Shown here: positions 12,531-24,820 of the stretch, piece by piece
Layout: the number at the start of each line of letters is the position of its first letter
Position numbering within the stretch: the stretch's first letter is position 1
The notes under the pieces: model-generated
Databases searched by the model: none
What the model was told of the DNA's origin: nothing
The model's input: the letters and a program-made list of their open reading frames with translations, nothing else
Source: Sarcocystis neurona
Lineage: Eukaryota; Apicomplexa; Conoidasida; Eucoccidiorida; Sarcocystidae
NCBI GenBank assembly: GCA_000727475.1
Contig: KL647289.1
Coordinates: forward strand, 3,301,600 to 3,365,599
Direction: 5' to 3'
DNA: 64,000 nucleotides
Program-made: the position numbers and the translations under genes

Positions 12531-15500
12531 CGACACCAGATGGAAGGCCGACGGGTCAGTTCTGAGTGGAAGCAGCAGTTGCTGCTGGAAGTTTTTGCCG
12601 CCTGTCAAGTCTCACCCGAGTCAGTACAACAGAGCAGCAGCGCCAGCAAAGGCAGAATCAGTTACTGGATACCTGGTGCAGTATACTGTGGAGAACCGCC
12701 TCTGTTGGTTCACGCTGCGCATTCAGTGAGGCTTGAAGCATGGGTATATAAAAGAACATAAAGCGAATCTGAGTCTGCAGCTTGTGACTGCAGAGGTTAC
12801 GTATCAGAGGAATATTAGAGTAAAGGATTGCACGCGTCCCGCACGACTGTGTGGAGGTGGAACGGACAGAGTGCCAGTGAGGAGAGGGAATGCGCACCAA
12901 TACTTGTAGGCAAAGGCCTCCCGGAGAACGTGAGTGTGCTGAATGTGTGCATGTGTTAAGGGCTATACACTGCAAGAACAGTGAAGGACGCATCCACTGG
13001 GGAAGGATACATCGATTATTACTAGTACGTGTATTACAAGATGAATACACGAGTTGGGGAAGGCTTAATTCTTGACATGTAATAAAAAAGTGTGAATGCG
13101 TGGAAATTTATGCGCAGAATCCATAAACTGAATAAGAAGACAGTGCGCGCGAGTATGTATAATGCGCCTACAACCTGTGTGATTATTTCAGTCCTGGTGG
13201 GGTGAGGGATGGCACAAACCTATACGTAACACACGTCAAAAGGATACTTATTCGGTGTCACCCTCACTTAAGAAGTTGGGAGTTGGGAGACAGCAGTGGG
13301 ACAACACAAATATCCGAGAAATACACGGGAGGCATGTGGAGAGGTTGGTGGTAGCCCTACGCAGCGGGTAAGTCCACACCGTATGCCCACATAGAGTAGA
13401 CGCTCGTAGAGTAGTGCAAGGATGATAATAGAGTGTCACGGTGAACAGGACACATGTGTGAAGTACGAATTCTTCGATATTGTTCTTGTCAAACGGATGA
13501 GAAGTAGGACCAAGTCAAGGAAGGGTAAAACACAGAGGAGACTTTTAGAGAGTGTGAAGCCAGACACGAACATGCCTGTTTCACTACGCAGGCGGGGCGT
13601 ACTGAGTATGAACACACAAAGGCACACCGAGGAACAGCACAAATGATGGAACTAGAGAACCTGAGCGTCAGACGTGTCGGAAAGAATAGCATGACATTGG
13701 TAGCCGTTAAGTGTAGAAACAGGGTGAATATCTCAGAGAGTGCAAACACGCTTCTGATTCGATCAATGAGATAGGGGTACAACAACAACAGAACCTCGGG
13801 ATAATAAAACAGATATGTAGGACATTGACATTGACTCGAACCAGTACTACATTGAAGACGGAATAATCACACATTGGACGCAGAACGCCTAACTCCTCTC
13901 CGGAGAGTACATGTACGCAGGTCGTGACAGTCGTATGCGTTTCATTCAGACTACATATATTTATATGTACATACGTGCATACGTACGTAGAGTATTGACA
14001 GAGGGAAGACTGGGAAGCGTGTAGGGAGATGCAAGAGTATCGCGCGCAAAGCTGCGAAGCACCACAATCTACAGGAGGAACACGTGTGAGTCGGAGTGCA
14101 GAAATATAAATGAGGAGTGCGTACAGAGTGGGCACAGGGAGGAAATGTGAAGTGTGGATATCTGGTGTGTATGACTAGAGAAAGTAAGGGATGTACTGAT
14201 TCTACGTGATGCCTGAATATGAGTAGACTATGAATCAGATTACAGTGACGTAAAGAAAGGTCGAGCATAAAAGAGTGAGCGGAGGGAGGGAGTTCAGAAG
14301 CACTCTCTGCACATAGGGGTGTGCACATCTACCATAAGGACGAGCAAAATATGAAGTGTCATTCGATGAATGAGACGATTTCATGCAACACAAGTATACA
14401 CAGTTAAACCAATTTAGGTTTGAAGTAGAGGGTAGAAATAGTAGAAATGCATATACAAAGTACGGATACACAGAGTACGCTCATATAATAGAGATGAATT
14501 TACACGTAGTGTGACTACATGGAGAATCTGAGTATGGCCGTGTATAGAGAGAGGGACGCTGTAAAAACTAAAAATGTGGAAATTTGTACAGTATCAAGGC
14601 CCGGAATATGTCAATATACGTTTGAGACGTGGAATGTGAAACCTGGGAACATATGGAACATGCATTTGTGGAGTTGCTGAGAATACAGAGAATCACCGTG
14701 TGAAGGGCGAATATGTGTGCGTTACACACGTGCGCGGCTTGGAGATGCAGATTACCTTCCTAGCAAAACAAAAAACGTACCAACTATGAACAGCTCCAGT
14801 AAAATTTACCGCACACTACGAAGGTAGGGAGAATATCTGTAATGAAGAAGACGTAGAGGTGGCTTACGAAATGTCGAACAGGTGGATCTACAGATCGCCT
14901 CGCTACAGGGATACTCGTCTCGACACAACGACGACTGGACTACGTATGCCCGTGTATGTTGTGCATATGAGTGTGCATGCATGTGGAACACTTTTGAAAC
15001 AAGCTGAAACATCATTTTGATGGACAGCAACAGAAACACTCACCACTAGTTTTACATGGTCGTAGTGTATATGTGTACGTTTTTACATGTATACGCACTG
15101 CGTGCGTAGTACGTACTACGCACTGTATGTTTTTACATGTATACGTACTGCGTGCGCTGTCCTTTAAAAAGACAAAACAGCCACCTTAGCCTTGAGTGGC
15201 GCAGAAGACATCCGTAAGTGTGCAGTATGTTGTCGGTGGGTCTGGCAGACCCCGCTCGTAGGTGCTTTTCTGACAAAGAGAAATAGGCGTAATTTCTGCC
15301 TGCTTTGTTATACTCTTATATCCGTGTCTGTTTCCCTGAAGCTCAATACGCACATACGGATGCATATATGAGTATGTAAAGGCAGATACATACGGAAATA
15401 TGTTTAAATTTCTCTCCCTTGCTCCGTGCATCTATGCATATACATATGTTCAAACGCATGTGCTTCTGCACAAATCCACCGTAGCGTACTCATATTCGAG

Positions 15501-16161
15501 TCCAGGCGTATAGACACTGAAGAATCCGTGGTTGCACAGAGGAGTAGACAGGGAACAGAAAGAGACAGGGAAGAGGAAAAGACAGAGCAGAGTGACAGAA
15601 GATAATGTGAGGGCGTATTTGAGCAAGGCCTTAATTCCTGTGGCCTCCTGCCACGTACGAAGTTGGGGGGCCGGGGACGTCGACGATTCTTGTTGGTGAT
15701 GGTATGTGGAAGGTTGAGTGTTTGGACGTGGGTTGATGCGAAGAAGTGCGGTACCGAATTGTGTTTGCAGAACGTCAAGAAGAAGACGAGTTTGTGAGCA
15801 TACTGCGCTGCTCTGTGCAGCAATCGAACATATGTCAGTCCGCTACAAATGCCGACACCCCTCAACAGATTCCACCCTGCCACCAGCTGCGCATAGCATG
15901 TATATATATGTATATCCAGACTTTTAACACATGCATACATATATACGTGCATGTCTATGCAGTACGTGCTCCCACGTAAGTGTTTTTACAGGCATATATA
16001 TATATATATATACCGACATGTAGTGCACGTCCCCTTTGCACACATATCTATAAATTTGTATCCTGGGTACAGATATCGGAGACGTACACGTGTGGACACG
16101 TGCAGATAAATATATGCATACACGTGCATCCACGTATTATATACGCGTGTATATATATGTG

Positions 16162-16192
<31 letters not shown>

Positions 16193-17300
16193 GTGCACGC
16201 ACAGGTATGTGTTGCGTAAGTACTTACAGGCAAACGTGGATACGTATGCATCAGCATTCTATTTGCCCTAGGCCCGAAAGAACGACAAGCCAGCCGAACA
16301 CTTTTTGACGCATACGTAAGGTACGTTGAGTCCTTCTGTGTGGCCTTTGTTGCGCAGCGACGTAGAAAAAGGCAAAGTGTTACCTCCCTTTTGACTACGG
16401 AAGCGTAGTAAAGTGTACGATAATGCGCTCATCAGTTCGCACATGTTCCTGCGAAGAACCAACTGCAAGTTGAGGCACCCCTGCTATGGCGTCACCACTA
16501 AAGCAACTCACACTTTCCCCTTTCTCCTTTTTGTAGAACAATTCCTATTCCTGCAGTGGCTAATCTTTCTCTCAACACTTCTCCCTTCTTCCCTACTGCA
16601 AATATTGCCTCTCTATGAATAGATGCCAATATTTATTACCACGTGGTAAGTGTGCAGCCGACACATGTGTCGCAGCATACGCGTGATATCACATACAGCG
16701 CGGAAAACATTATTCGGTAACGTATAGCTGCTGACAGGATTTTCCAGGACAGGTTCATCACCCAGGACCTCGTTTGCACGTGGATCCGCCACTTGGTCAC
16801 CAAGATTTGTATAGAGCCATCTCCGCTTTCACGGGAAGTTGAAAACAATTTGCTGGTTCGAGTCTCCTGGTCCAGTACGTATTCTCTCCAGGGTTCACGT
16901 GTGTAGCACACTCCTGGTGAGTCTCTGCCTCATTTTCGTCGCCCTCTGTTGGTAATCTCCTCTCTCAAGCACGCGCGCAGTCAACGTCGCTTTCAAAGGT
17001 TTCAGCAGTTCCTCGCACGACTTGATGCTGTACGTTTTCAGGCTTCTTCCACATTTTACATTTCCTGTTGTCGCGGTCGCTTTCTAGGGTTGCCCTGGGT
17101 CCCTCACTGTTACACTCACATCTCCTGGTCATCCTCTTTCAGGCTGAACGCTCTCACCTGCTGTCGGTTTGTGTGTGTCTCTTTGTGCCGCATCATCTGC
17201 TACAGACAGTCGGCTGTTTCTGCCGTGTCTTCACCCTTTTCGCGTTTCCAACAATTTCCGTCTGCCACTCTCTCATCCCCGTGCTCTGGTAAGCGAGGCA
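12531..17300. other. Mostly balanced-composition DNA; no gene named
   Basis: Unlike its surroundings, much of 12.5-15.9 kb and 16.2-17.3 kb has few repeats. Two plus-strand pieces read like protein: 12558-12660 (EWKQQLLLEVFAACQ) and 15746-15897 (FAERQEEDEFVSILRC). Neither has two convincing splice sites or a known motif. TA/CA repeats interrupt at 15900-16200. Confidence 0.35.
15080..15156. repeat. 27-bp direct repeat flanking a 22-bp perfect palindrome
   Basis: Positions 15080-15106 and 15130-15156 are the same 27 bp with one mismatch. Between them, 15102-15123 is a perfect palindrome centred on GTAC (arm GTGCGTAGTAC). It lies outside any gene I can support. Confidence 0.75.
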
Positions 17301-19128
17301 GCAAAACCAGTGTGTCGTCTCCAGCGCCAGCAGCAGAGCACTCGCTTCAATGAGCAACAGCAACACCACTACAACAGTGTTTCCTGTCTGTGCCCGCGGC
17401 AGCAGTCTGAAGGGCAGTAGCTGCTCTAGTAACAGCAGCAGCGGCAGAATGGCAGCAACCTCAGCAGCAGCGGCGGTGGCCGCAACACCTGTACCCCACA
17501 TACCGTAACTCCGTGACACAGCCGGAAGGAACTGTCAACAGTCCAAAATACTGACGCAGTTACTGCAGTAATGGTACTCCATACCACCTGGACACGGCGG
17601 GTGAATCCGCAAGTCCGCACCCACGTTTTCTGTTGAAGAAACAGGAAGCGTAGAAATCTACTTAGTACAGCAGGGAAGGAAAGCGTCCGGTCTGTAGCTT
17701 CGCGTCTGTGCGCGGGTCCTCCTCCATCACCCCTCGGAGAACTCTTTCTACCTACGTCTACGTGGAACTGTAGACACGCACGCACATGCTTATACGTACA
17801 CAGCCATCCGGTTGTTAACCAATATAACGAGTATACGGACGTAGGACGTACACAGCTGTGAACACATATGCATGCACACGTACACACGTGGAAGTCTACA
17901 TGCACAGACATCCACACATACAAAAAATGTACTTGTGTACACGTACGCCCATACATATATATATACATATATCTACACATACGTATGCACGTCTACGCAT
18001 ACGTGTATCTATATACATGAGCCTCTTGATATGGATTGCTGACTACTTCATTGTGACTGACTTGTGGCTCCCGCATGCACAGGCGTCTTCTGCGGGCATT
18101 CTCGCCGTTATCGGTGCGCTGCCTGTACAGACGTGGGGCCCTCTGTATGAAATACATTGGCGTGGCATTTCTCTTTGTCGGCAGGCAGTTGTGTTGTCAC
18201 CACAGGCAGCCGCAACTTCAGTCAGCAGCAGCAACAGCAGCAAGTCGTCCCCCCCCCTTCTAGACGCAACAGCAGCAGCAGTCACGCAGGGGGGCAGGGA
18301 GAGGAGCTGCACCAGCAGCAGGAGAGCTGAAGCCTGCTTTTCCTGTCTGCACCACTCGACGCCGAGGAGAGCGTCTCCTTCTTGTCACCACCGGCTGCAG
18401 CGGCATGAACAGCAGCAGCGGCAGACGCAGACCTGCCGCTGTCTTTGCGGCATGAAGCCGCGACAGCAGAGGCCGCGGCAGCAGCAGGACACGCACACGG
18501 CTTCCCCACACAGCAACAGCAGCGGCCCGATCGCCCTCCTCTCATCCTCCGTAGCAGCAGCTGCAGAACGACTGTCGTCATCTAGAATCAAGCCCTGCTA
18601 CGCTGCTTGTCTCCCATGCAGACGTCACAGCGGCAGCAGCAACAGTATCTCTGCCTCCCCATCCTCCCTCCCGTAGCACGTACACCAACAGCTGCTGCTG
18701 CATGCTGACCTGCTGCTGTGTCCCGCTACAGCAGAGGGAGCGCCATGAGCTGCTGCTTCAGCAAGCACCAGCAGCTGCCGCTTCGTTCTCACGCGGAAGC
18801 AGGAAGTGTGAAACCTGCGCCAGACCGATCTTCAGTCTTCCCCCAGTCCAGCAATAGCAACAGCACCACTCCGATTATCACCCGAACAGGCGGAGGGCCA
18901 CCAGCAGCAGCTGCTGCCGGTCTGCAACGCAGTCCTCTTCCTTCGTTTCTTCTTCTTCGCGTCCTGCAGCGGCCGCACAGCCGCTGTCAAACCTTTGCAC
19001 TTGGGAGTGACGGGCGTCAGCAGCCGCTGCTGCAGCACAGCCTCAAGACAGCAGTAGAAGCCACTGCGGCAGATGTACCCCACCAGCAGCAGCAGGGCAA
19101 AAGGAAGCGCCGGTGAGATACACGGCGG
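17301..19128. other. CAG/CTG-rich DNA downstream of eL42
   Basis: GCA/CAG repeats dominate 18180-19110 and keep several frames open for 100-270 codons. A hydrophobic plus-strand piece at 18083-18180 follows a TGCACAG acceptor-like site, but the other frames look equally plausible. No gene is called. Confidence 0.35.
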
Positions 19129-21762
19129 TCAATAGCTGGGGCCACCTTTGCTCTTCTTCTCGGCTCCGAGCTCGAAGCTCTTGCAGCGCTTGATCGGCAG
19201 CAGCCGCTTCGTCTTGCACTTGGTGCACTCCTGCAAATCCCGCAGCAACAGCGGCAGCAGCAGCAGCAGCAAAAGCGGTTTTCTCTATCCACGGAAGAAA
19301 CGCGTCCTCCACAGCAGGAGAAAAAAAGAAAGAGGCAGTCACAGACGCCATATAGACAAAGACGTATCCGTGCATTACAGCTGTGTCCACAACCCATATA
19401 CGCAGAGAGCCGGAGCGGCGTATATACAGACAGAACGCCACACACGTGTATGTATACATACCTACGTTTGCACTTGTGTACGTACGCAGCTATACCAGCG
19501 AATGTCCGCGCAAACAAACGCCTATAAAGTTGTCCACTGTCGTTGTGTCCTTGCATGCAGGTCCTACGGGTAGAAAAGCGCAGGGAGCCATACCCGAAGA
19601 GTAGTCGCCCTTGCAAGAGAACACATCTGCGTATATCTGTGTATATATGGACAGAGAGTACTGCTGTGTCGCTGAGTAAAGAGGCCTGTACATACATATA
19701 TATATATATATATATGTATGGACGCTCTTGCGCGTCTCTGGCCTTGTATATATATATATATACACATGCACAAGAAAGGGCAGAGAATCTAAAAGTGGGA
19801 GAAGAAAAGACGGGACTGGCTTACAACGTCTGCTATCAACAGCCAGCCCCACCACCGCGCTCCTGTCAACAGTCTCTTGCTGTGTGGTCGACATCACTAC
19901 TACTGACGCTATCTGTTCCTGCTGCTTTCTTCGCTGCTGCACTGCATGTGAAGCTCGCTGCGTCTCATGGGGACACTTGACCTTTCTGCCGCCAACTGCT
20001 GCCCCTTCCCCCTCTGCTTCTTCCTGTTCCTTCTCCTCTGCTGTTGCTGCTATCGCTCGACGACATGCTTTTCTGTCGTTCGCACCGCCCGGCAGCTGTT
20101 CGAGCAGCACCTCACCACGTGAGAGAATATATATATATATATATGCACGTATATATATGTGGACAAGTGGACAACAGAGGCGTGTATTTAGGTGGACGCA
20201 TGCACGCAGAAGGAGACACATGGGGAGGGAGTAGACACATACGTATAGACGCACGTGGCTACATACACGTATGTCGGGGTGAATCTTCTCTTCTGCGCGA
20301 CTCCTGCTGCTGTGAATCTGCTGCTATTGCCACTCCTGCTGCAGCTGCTGCTGTTGCCGCGCACGGCTGCCGCTATGGTTTACCCTGCACTCAACTGCTG
20401 CGGCCCCTCACGGTGCAGAGGAGCGTGATGGAGCTGCTGCTGCTGCCTACGGAGACGCTGCTGCTGCTGCAGTGTCGCTCTGGCTGCTGCTGCTGCCGAT
20501 GCTGCTGCTGTTCTCTAAAACTTCTGCGCCTGTAGTTCTCCGGACGCCGCCCCTGCTGCTGCTGTCTCGCTGAAACGACCGTTCGCCTGCTGCCGATCTG
20601 CCACCAGCCGCTGCCGCTGCCACACCTCTTATCGACGTTCCCACACATATATACACATGCGCATGCAAGAGTGTATATATGTATATACATATATATATGT
20701 ATGCATATACATGTGTGCAAACACGGATACACAGCACATGTTCTGCCGTTTCGCCTGAAATGGGTCTCGCTGCTGCTGCTGCCCGTCCTCCTGCCGTCGC
20801 TGCAGCTGGTGACGTTTCTTTGATTTCAACCGCGTACACATGAAGAGCCGATGTGCTGCCTGCCATCTACTCTCCCTCATCTACCGCATTTCTGTCCGCC
20901 GTCCCCTTGGACGCTGCTGTTGCTGTTGTTGCCGTGCTGCCTGCTGCTGCTGCTAACGTGCCTGCTGCGCATCTGACTGGCTTCTGCGCGGACTTCTGCT
21001 GCTGCTGTTTCTGAGGCTGCAGCTCCTGGCCTCTGCCGCTGCTGCTGCTGTCCGCAGTAGTGCTGCTGTTGCTGCCGCTCACGCGCCTGCTGCCGTCCCA
21101 GTAGGCGTCCCCCTGACTCCTGCTGCCGCTGTTCCTGTTGCTGCTGTCGCTGTCCTCCGTGCTGCTGCCATTTGACTTCTTCTCCGGTGCTGCTGCCTCT
21201 CCATGTCTCCAGCTCCTACTGTCCCTGCGGCTCCGTTCCTCTAAATCAATGCCTACTTATGTGCAAGCAGGCGCAGAGCCCGCATGCTGTGCATTATCTT
21301 CTTCCCGTCTTCCTTTTTGCTGCCACGCGCTTGTGGATTCTTCCGCTCTGCACCCGGAGAACCGGTCTCCTCCTGCTACTGTCGCATGTCCGGGCGCTTC
21401 TGGTATTGCTGCGGCTGTTATTGCTGTTGGCGCCCGTGGGGTCTGCGCTGCTGTTATTGCCCTGTGCCGCCGCCTGGATTGCTACGGGTGTTGCTTCTGC
21501 CGCCGCTGCTGCTGTTGCTGCAGACCACGAGCATACGTGGAAAACTTACGAGTTTCAGCACGATTTTCTTCGTCGTTTTCGCCTTCTTCCTGAAAATGGG
21601 CTTCGTCTGTCCACCAAACCCTTTCTGCTTTCGATCGTATCTCCTCTTTCCTTGGGCGACAATCGAGTCTTTCCCTTTCTTGTACTGCGAGACTTTGTGG
21701 GGTTGGTGCCTGCGGCACTGCCCCTTGCAGAACGTGTTCCGCAGCTTGGGAACGTTCACCAT
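19129..21762 (-). CDS. RPL44: Large-subunit ribosomal protein eL42 (L44/L36A), two exons
   Basis: eL42 sits near the E site of the cytosolic large ribosomal subunit. The CDS is complement(join(19129..19230,21550..21762)): 71 codons, donor GTAAGT at 21549, a 2319 bp intron, acceptor GATTTGCAG, then 33 codons and TGA. Total length is 104 aa, against 106 in human. Exon 1 has [39 protein letters not shown] and [14 protein letters not shown], all family signatures. Exon 2 has ECTKCKTKR and [17 protein letters not shown]. The zinc-knuckle cysteines are C12 and C16 (C-x3-C, as I recall for apicomplexan L44; human has C-x2-C) and C73/C76. The ATG is fixed by family length. The intron carries CTG repeats and TA microsatellites. 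The gene appears intact. Confidence 0.97.
19231..21549. repeat. eL42 intron filled with CTG repeats and TA microsatellites
   Basis: CAG/CTG runs lie near 19243-19280 and at 20280-21180. TA runs lie near 19690-19715, 19750-19760, 20125-20145 and 20680-20700. Long frames on both strands here (for example 19490-20254) are repeat-driven. Confidence 0.75.
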
Positions 21763-22734
21763 TTTGCTGCTGCGCGACAGGAAGGCAGACGCAGAGACGA
21801 AAGAAAACGGAGAAGAGGAGGAAAAACAAACACGCAGAAGTACTACAAGGCAGCACGACACGCTGTGGAGTGTGACAGCATGTGCCCCCGGTGCTGCTGC
21901 TGTGTTCCACGGGAGAGGAGAGAGCGTGCTGCTGCTGCGGTGGCAAACCCTGCTGCTGGTGTTGTTGGTGGCGCCTAGTGCTGTGCATTGCTGCCGCCAC
22001 AATGCGGGGCAACAGCAGCACCAGCCAGACCGCGTGACGACAGCACTGGTGCAGGGGCGCAGCAGCTACTGCTGCTGCTGCGCTGCAAAGCGCCTGCATG
22101 TGTCAGAGTTGTACCTGCAGCAGCAACCGCAGCATCCAGCAGCTACAATAGCAGCACCGCAGCCGGTAGCACGGCAGCACAAAGGCTTCAGCGGCGAGAC
22201 CCGTCGTGGCTCAGCAGCACTCCCCGCGTGCAGACGGGCAGCAGAGCAGGCCAGGTGGGCCAACAATTGTAGCCATCCTCGGAGTGGCGGTGTTCAGTTC
22301 TCCTGTCTACTGCAAAACGGAGCAGCAGCAGTGTAGCCGTGCGGAAGGGCGGCTTCTTCGTAGCACCACGTCTGCCTGATGCATCCCTACCTAGCGTCCA
22401 GTCTCTCTCATCGAGGCTTGCTGGTTCGCTTCCGCTCGGGGGCAGTTCTGCCGACGCGACGATCGTTGCTTCTCCTGCTCCTACCGCGTACTCCCCGCTC
22501 CAGCTGGTCCTGCGGCGGCTGCTCCTGCTGCGGGTGCTCGTGCGGCGGCTGCTGCCGGTGTCGCTGCGCCTGCTGCGACTGGCCGCGCAGCTGCCGAAGC
22601 TGCTGCTGGTTCTCTTACTACTCGTGGTGTTGCTGCTATTAGGCCGTTCCGGGTCGCGCTCTCTCCGTTGCTGGCCCAGCGCAGCAGCACCGAGGCAGCC
22701 CCACGGCTGGCTGCTGCCAGGGCTACTACGCCTG
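21763..22734. other. Upstream of eL42; no gene called
   Basis: The first 100 bp are purine-rich on the plus strand (leader/promoter side of eL42). Then follow CAG/CTG-rich sequence and overlapping frames on both strands. The minus-strand frame at 22188-22766 is Ser/Arg-rich without motifs. Confidence 0.35.
21793..21799 (+). promoter_or_regulatory. AGAGACG motif upstream of eL42
   Basis: Matches the WGAGACG element reported in Toxoplasma promoters, about 31 bp before the eL42 start codon and in inverse orientation to the gene. A 7-mer is weak evidence, and at this distance it could lie in the leader. Confidence 0.2.
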
Positions 22735-22998
22735 TCAAAGTGCTTGATCGTCTGCGTAGCACACAATACAAGAGGGATGCTGCTCGACGTACACGAGGCG
22801 TTGGGCTTCGCTTGCTGACCAGGCTCGTACGTCCTCTTGCCCTACTTGCCTGACGACTTCATTTACACAGATGATGGCGTCGTCTACGTTCTGACGAAGG
22901 ATCTGCCGCCGTTGTAGCTGCTGCGACGCTCCTATGCTGGCGTCATCCCCGAGTGAGATCGCGGACGGCCTCAGTTGTAGGTAGTCGGTCCGTCCCCG
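22735..22998 (-). CDS. Candidate terminal exon, protein not recognised
   Basis: Minus-strand reading of 87 codons plus TGA after a CTGCTGCACACGAGCAG acceptor. The product is rich in aliphatic, Gln and Asp residues and looks globular (LRPSAISLGDD, VDDAIICVNEVVRQVG, EAQRLVYVEQHPSCIVCY). Third positions favour G and C more than in the neighbouring frames. I recognise no family and see no upstream exon, because the sequence before the acceptor is repeat. It could be the 3' end of a gene lying upstream on the minus strand. It could also be chance. Confidence 0.35.
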   Translation of the reverse strand, partial: RGRTDYLQLRPSAISLGDDASIGASQQLQRRQILRQNVDDAIICVNEVVRQVGQEDVRAWSASEAQRLVYVEQHPSCIVCYADDQAL

Positions 22999-23185
22999 CT
23001 GCTCGTGTGCAGCAGCAGGACTTCTTGTGTATACAGAGATTACTTTCTGTTGCCCGTGTGCAGCAGCAGCAGCACTTCTTGTCACTGCCCGTAGATCAGT
23101 TGCTGCCCCCCGTGTGCAGCAGGGGCAGCACTACGTGTGTGACGAAGACCAAAGTATAGGGCACTGCCTGTCGTGTGCAACAGCA
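22995..23185 (+). repeat. Degenerate repeat of a GTGTGCAGCAGCAG unit
   Basis: About four spaced copies of a unit of the form CCGTGTGCAGCAGCAG-ACTTCTTGTGT lie near 23001, 23058, 23110 and 23170. Spacing is 50-60 bp. Confidence 0.6.
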
Positions 23186-24400
23186 GCTGTTCCTGTGTAT
23201 GCTCGCGGGAAAGGCGGATCTGTCGACAGCGGCTGAAGAGATTTTCTCCGTGTGAGTGCGGTGGAGTCTCCGCGTTTCAACGATTCGTACAATGATATAC
23301 AAATGCACACACCTGTGAGTGCGGTCTGGGATATACACGCATACAAACTTTTCCAGCCGTTAAACACACTATTATCCTTCCAGGTACACATACGAATATA
23401 CATACGCAGTAGGTATGGATCACTGTATGTTTGCGTCCTACGTATGAAAAGATTTATGTGCAGGTGTACTAATGCAATCTTCGCACGTTTTCAGGTAACT
23501 GTCCGGGTACTATAGATGCATAAATGTGTCCTACCACCCGCTTCATCCAGCTGCTGGATCTGCCTCACGTATACACATGTACGCGTATGCACATCGCTGT
23601 GTACTTCAAAAAAATAATTTAAAAGTGGAAAAAATTATACTTCATGCGCTACACGCAGTAAATCTGCGTATGCGTATCCGTCCACTTCTGCATATACACA
23701 TGTACTTTGCCGAAGTCTTTGTTTGCAAAAAAAGACTTTCTAGGTGGGAGAAAGTGTAGTTTATGTGTCTACATGAAGTCAACCTGCGTATGCTTATTTA
23801 TCCATTTCTGTATGAATATCTGAGGACACAGATGTACATGCCACAGCCCGTGGTAGAGACAAAGAACAATTCTTCGCTGACGGCGTTGCGGGAGGACACA
23901 CGCGGAGATGGTGCTCCTTCTCCTGGCGTGCACAAGAATGGCATATTAGTGAATTTACCTATAAATGTGTACTGTTATTACCCCTGTAGCTCATACATAT
24001 ACATACGTATGGACAATATATGGAGAGAGCGGGAGGGACAGAGGGAGATGTGTACACACGTACGTATGTATATGTATAAATATACGTGGATGTAACATGA
24101 AGTTGATGGCTGTTTCTTCTCGGGGAAAGTAGCTGTCGGATAAGTATTACACTCCAGAAAAAGACCAGGTACACAGGAAGATGCACTTACACATGGGCTT
24201 CATCTATTTTGCATATAAACATCTATACATACACATAAAATTTATATCATATCTATATATATATATATGTATTGATATGCATATATATGTATATACACAC
24301 ACAAGTATACAGATATGCACAGATATGTATCTTGTGTGCAGATGTGTTCTACCAATATCCCTGCGTTTTCTTTGTGTGTCTGCCGCATTTATATTCTTTT
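23186..24400. other. Microsatellite and low-repeat DNA, no gene seen
   Basis: Contains CA/TA-rich pieces and duplicated phrases (GTGAGTGCGGT twice near 23250 and 23313; ACACGCAGTAAATCTGCGTATGC-like near 23653 and 23780). No frame with a motif or paired splice sites is visible. Confidence 0.4.
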
Positions 24401-24820
24401 TCCTTCCTTCCGTTCGTCATGCTCCCCCCCGTCCCTCTCCTCTACTTCTCGCCGGTGCTTTTGTGCTGGCGTTCTTCTGCGCTTTTCCTCCTCATACGCG
24501 TTTTCTTCATTCCTGCTTCCCCTCAGGATTTCCTTCTTTTCTTCGTCTCCCCACCTTTCTATTCTTGTTTCTTCCTTGCTTTCCTTCGTCTGTCGATGGA
24601 TATCGCTGTTCCTCGCGTCCTCTCCTGATTTCCTTCCTCCACATTACCCTTCTCCTTCCCTCCTCCCGCGGTCCTTTCCTTTCCTTCTTCCCTGTTGCAG
24701 TACCGTCTTCTGCTTTTTCGTTCTTCGGCGGATCTTCTCTCTCGCTTCGTCTTCTTCCTTTGTCTGCTTCTCTCGCTTGCTGGTGCCAGTGTTCTCTCTC
24801 TCTTGCTGCTGACGCCAAGT
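24400..24820 (+). repeat. Pyrimidine-rich (CT) block
   Basis: About 420 bp with very few purines on the plus strand. The basic minus-strand frames across it are compositional. Confidence 0.6.
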
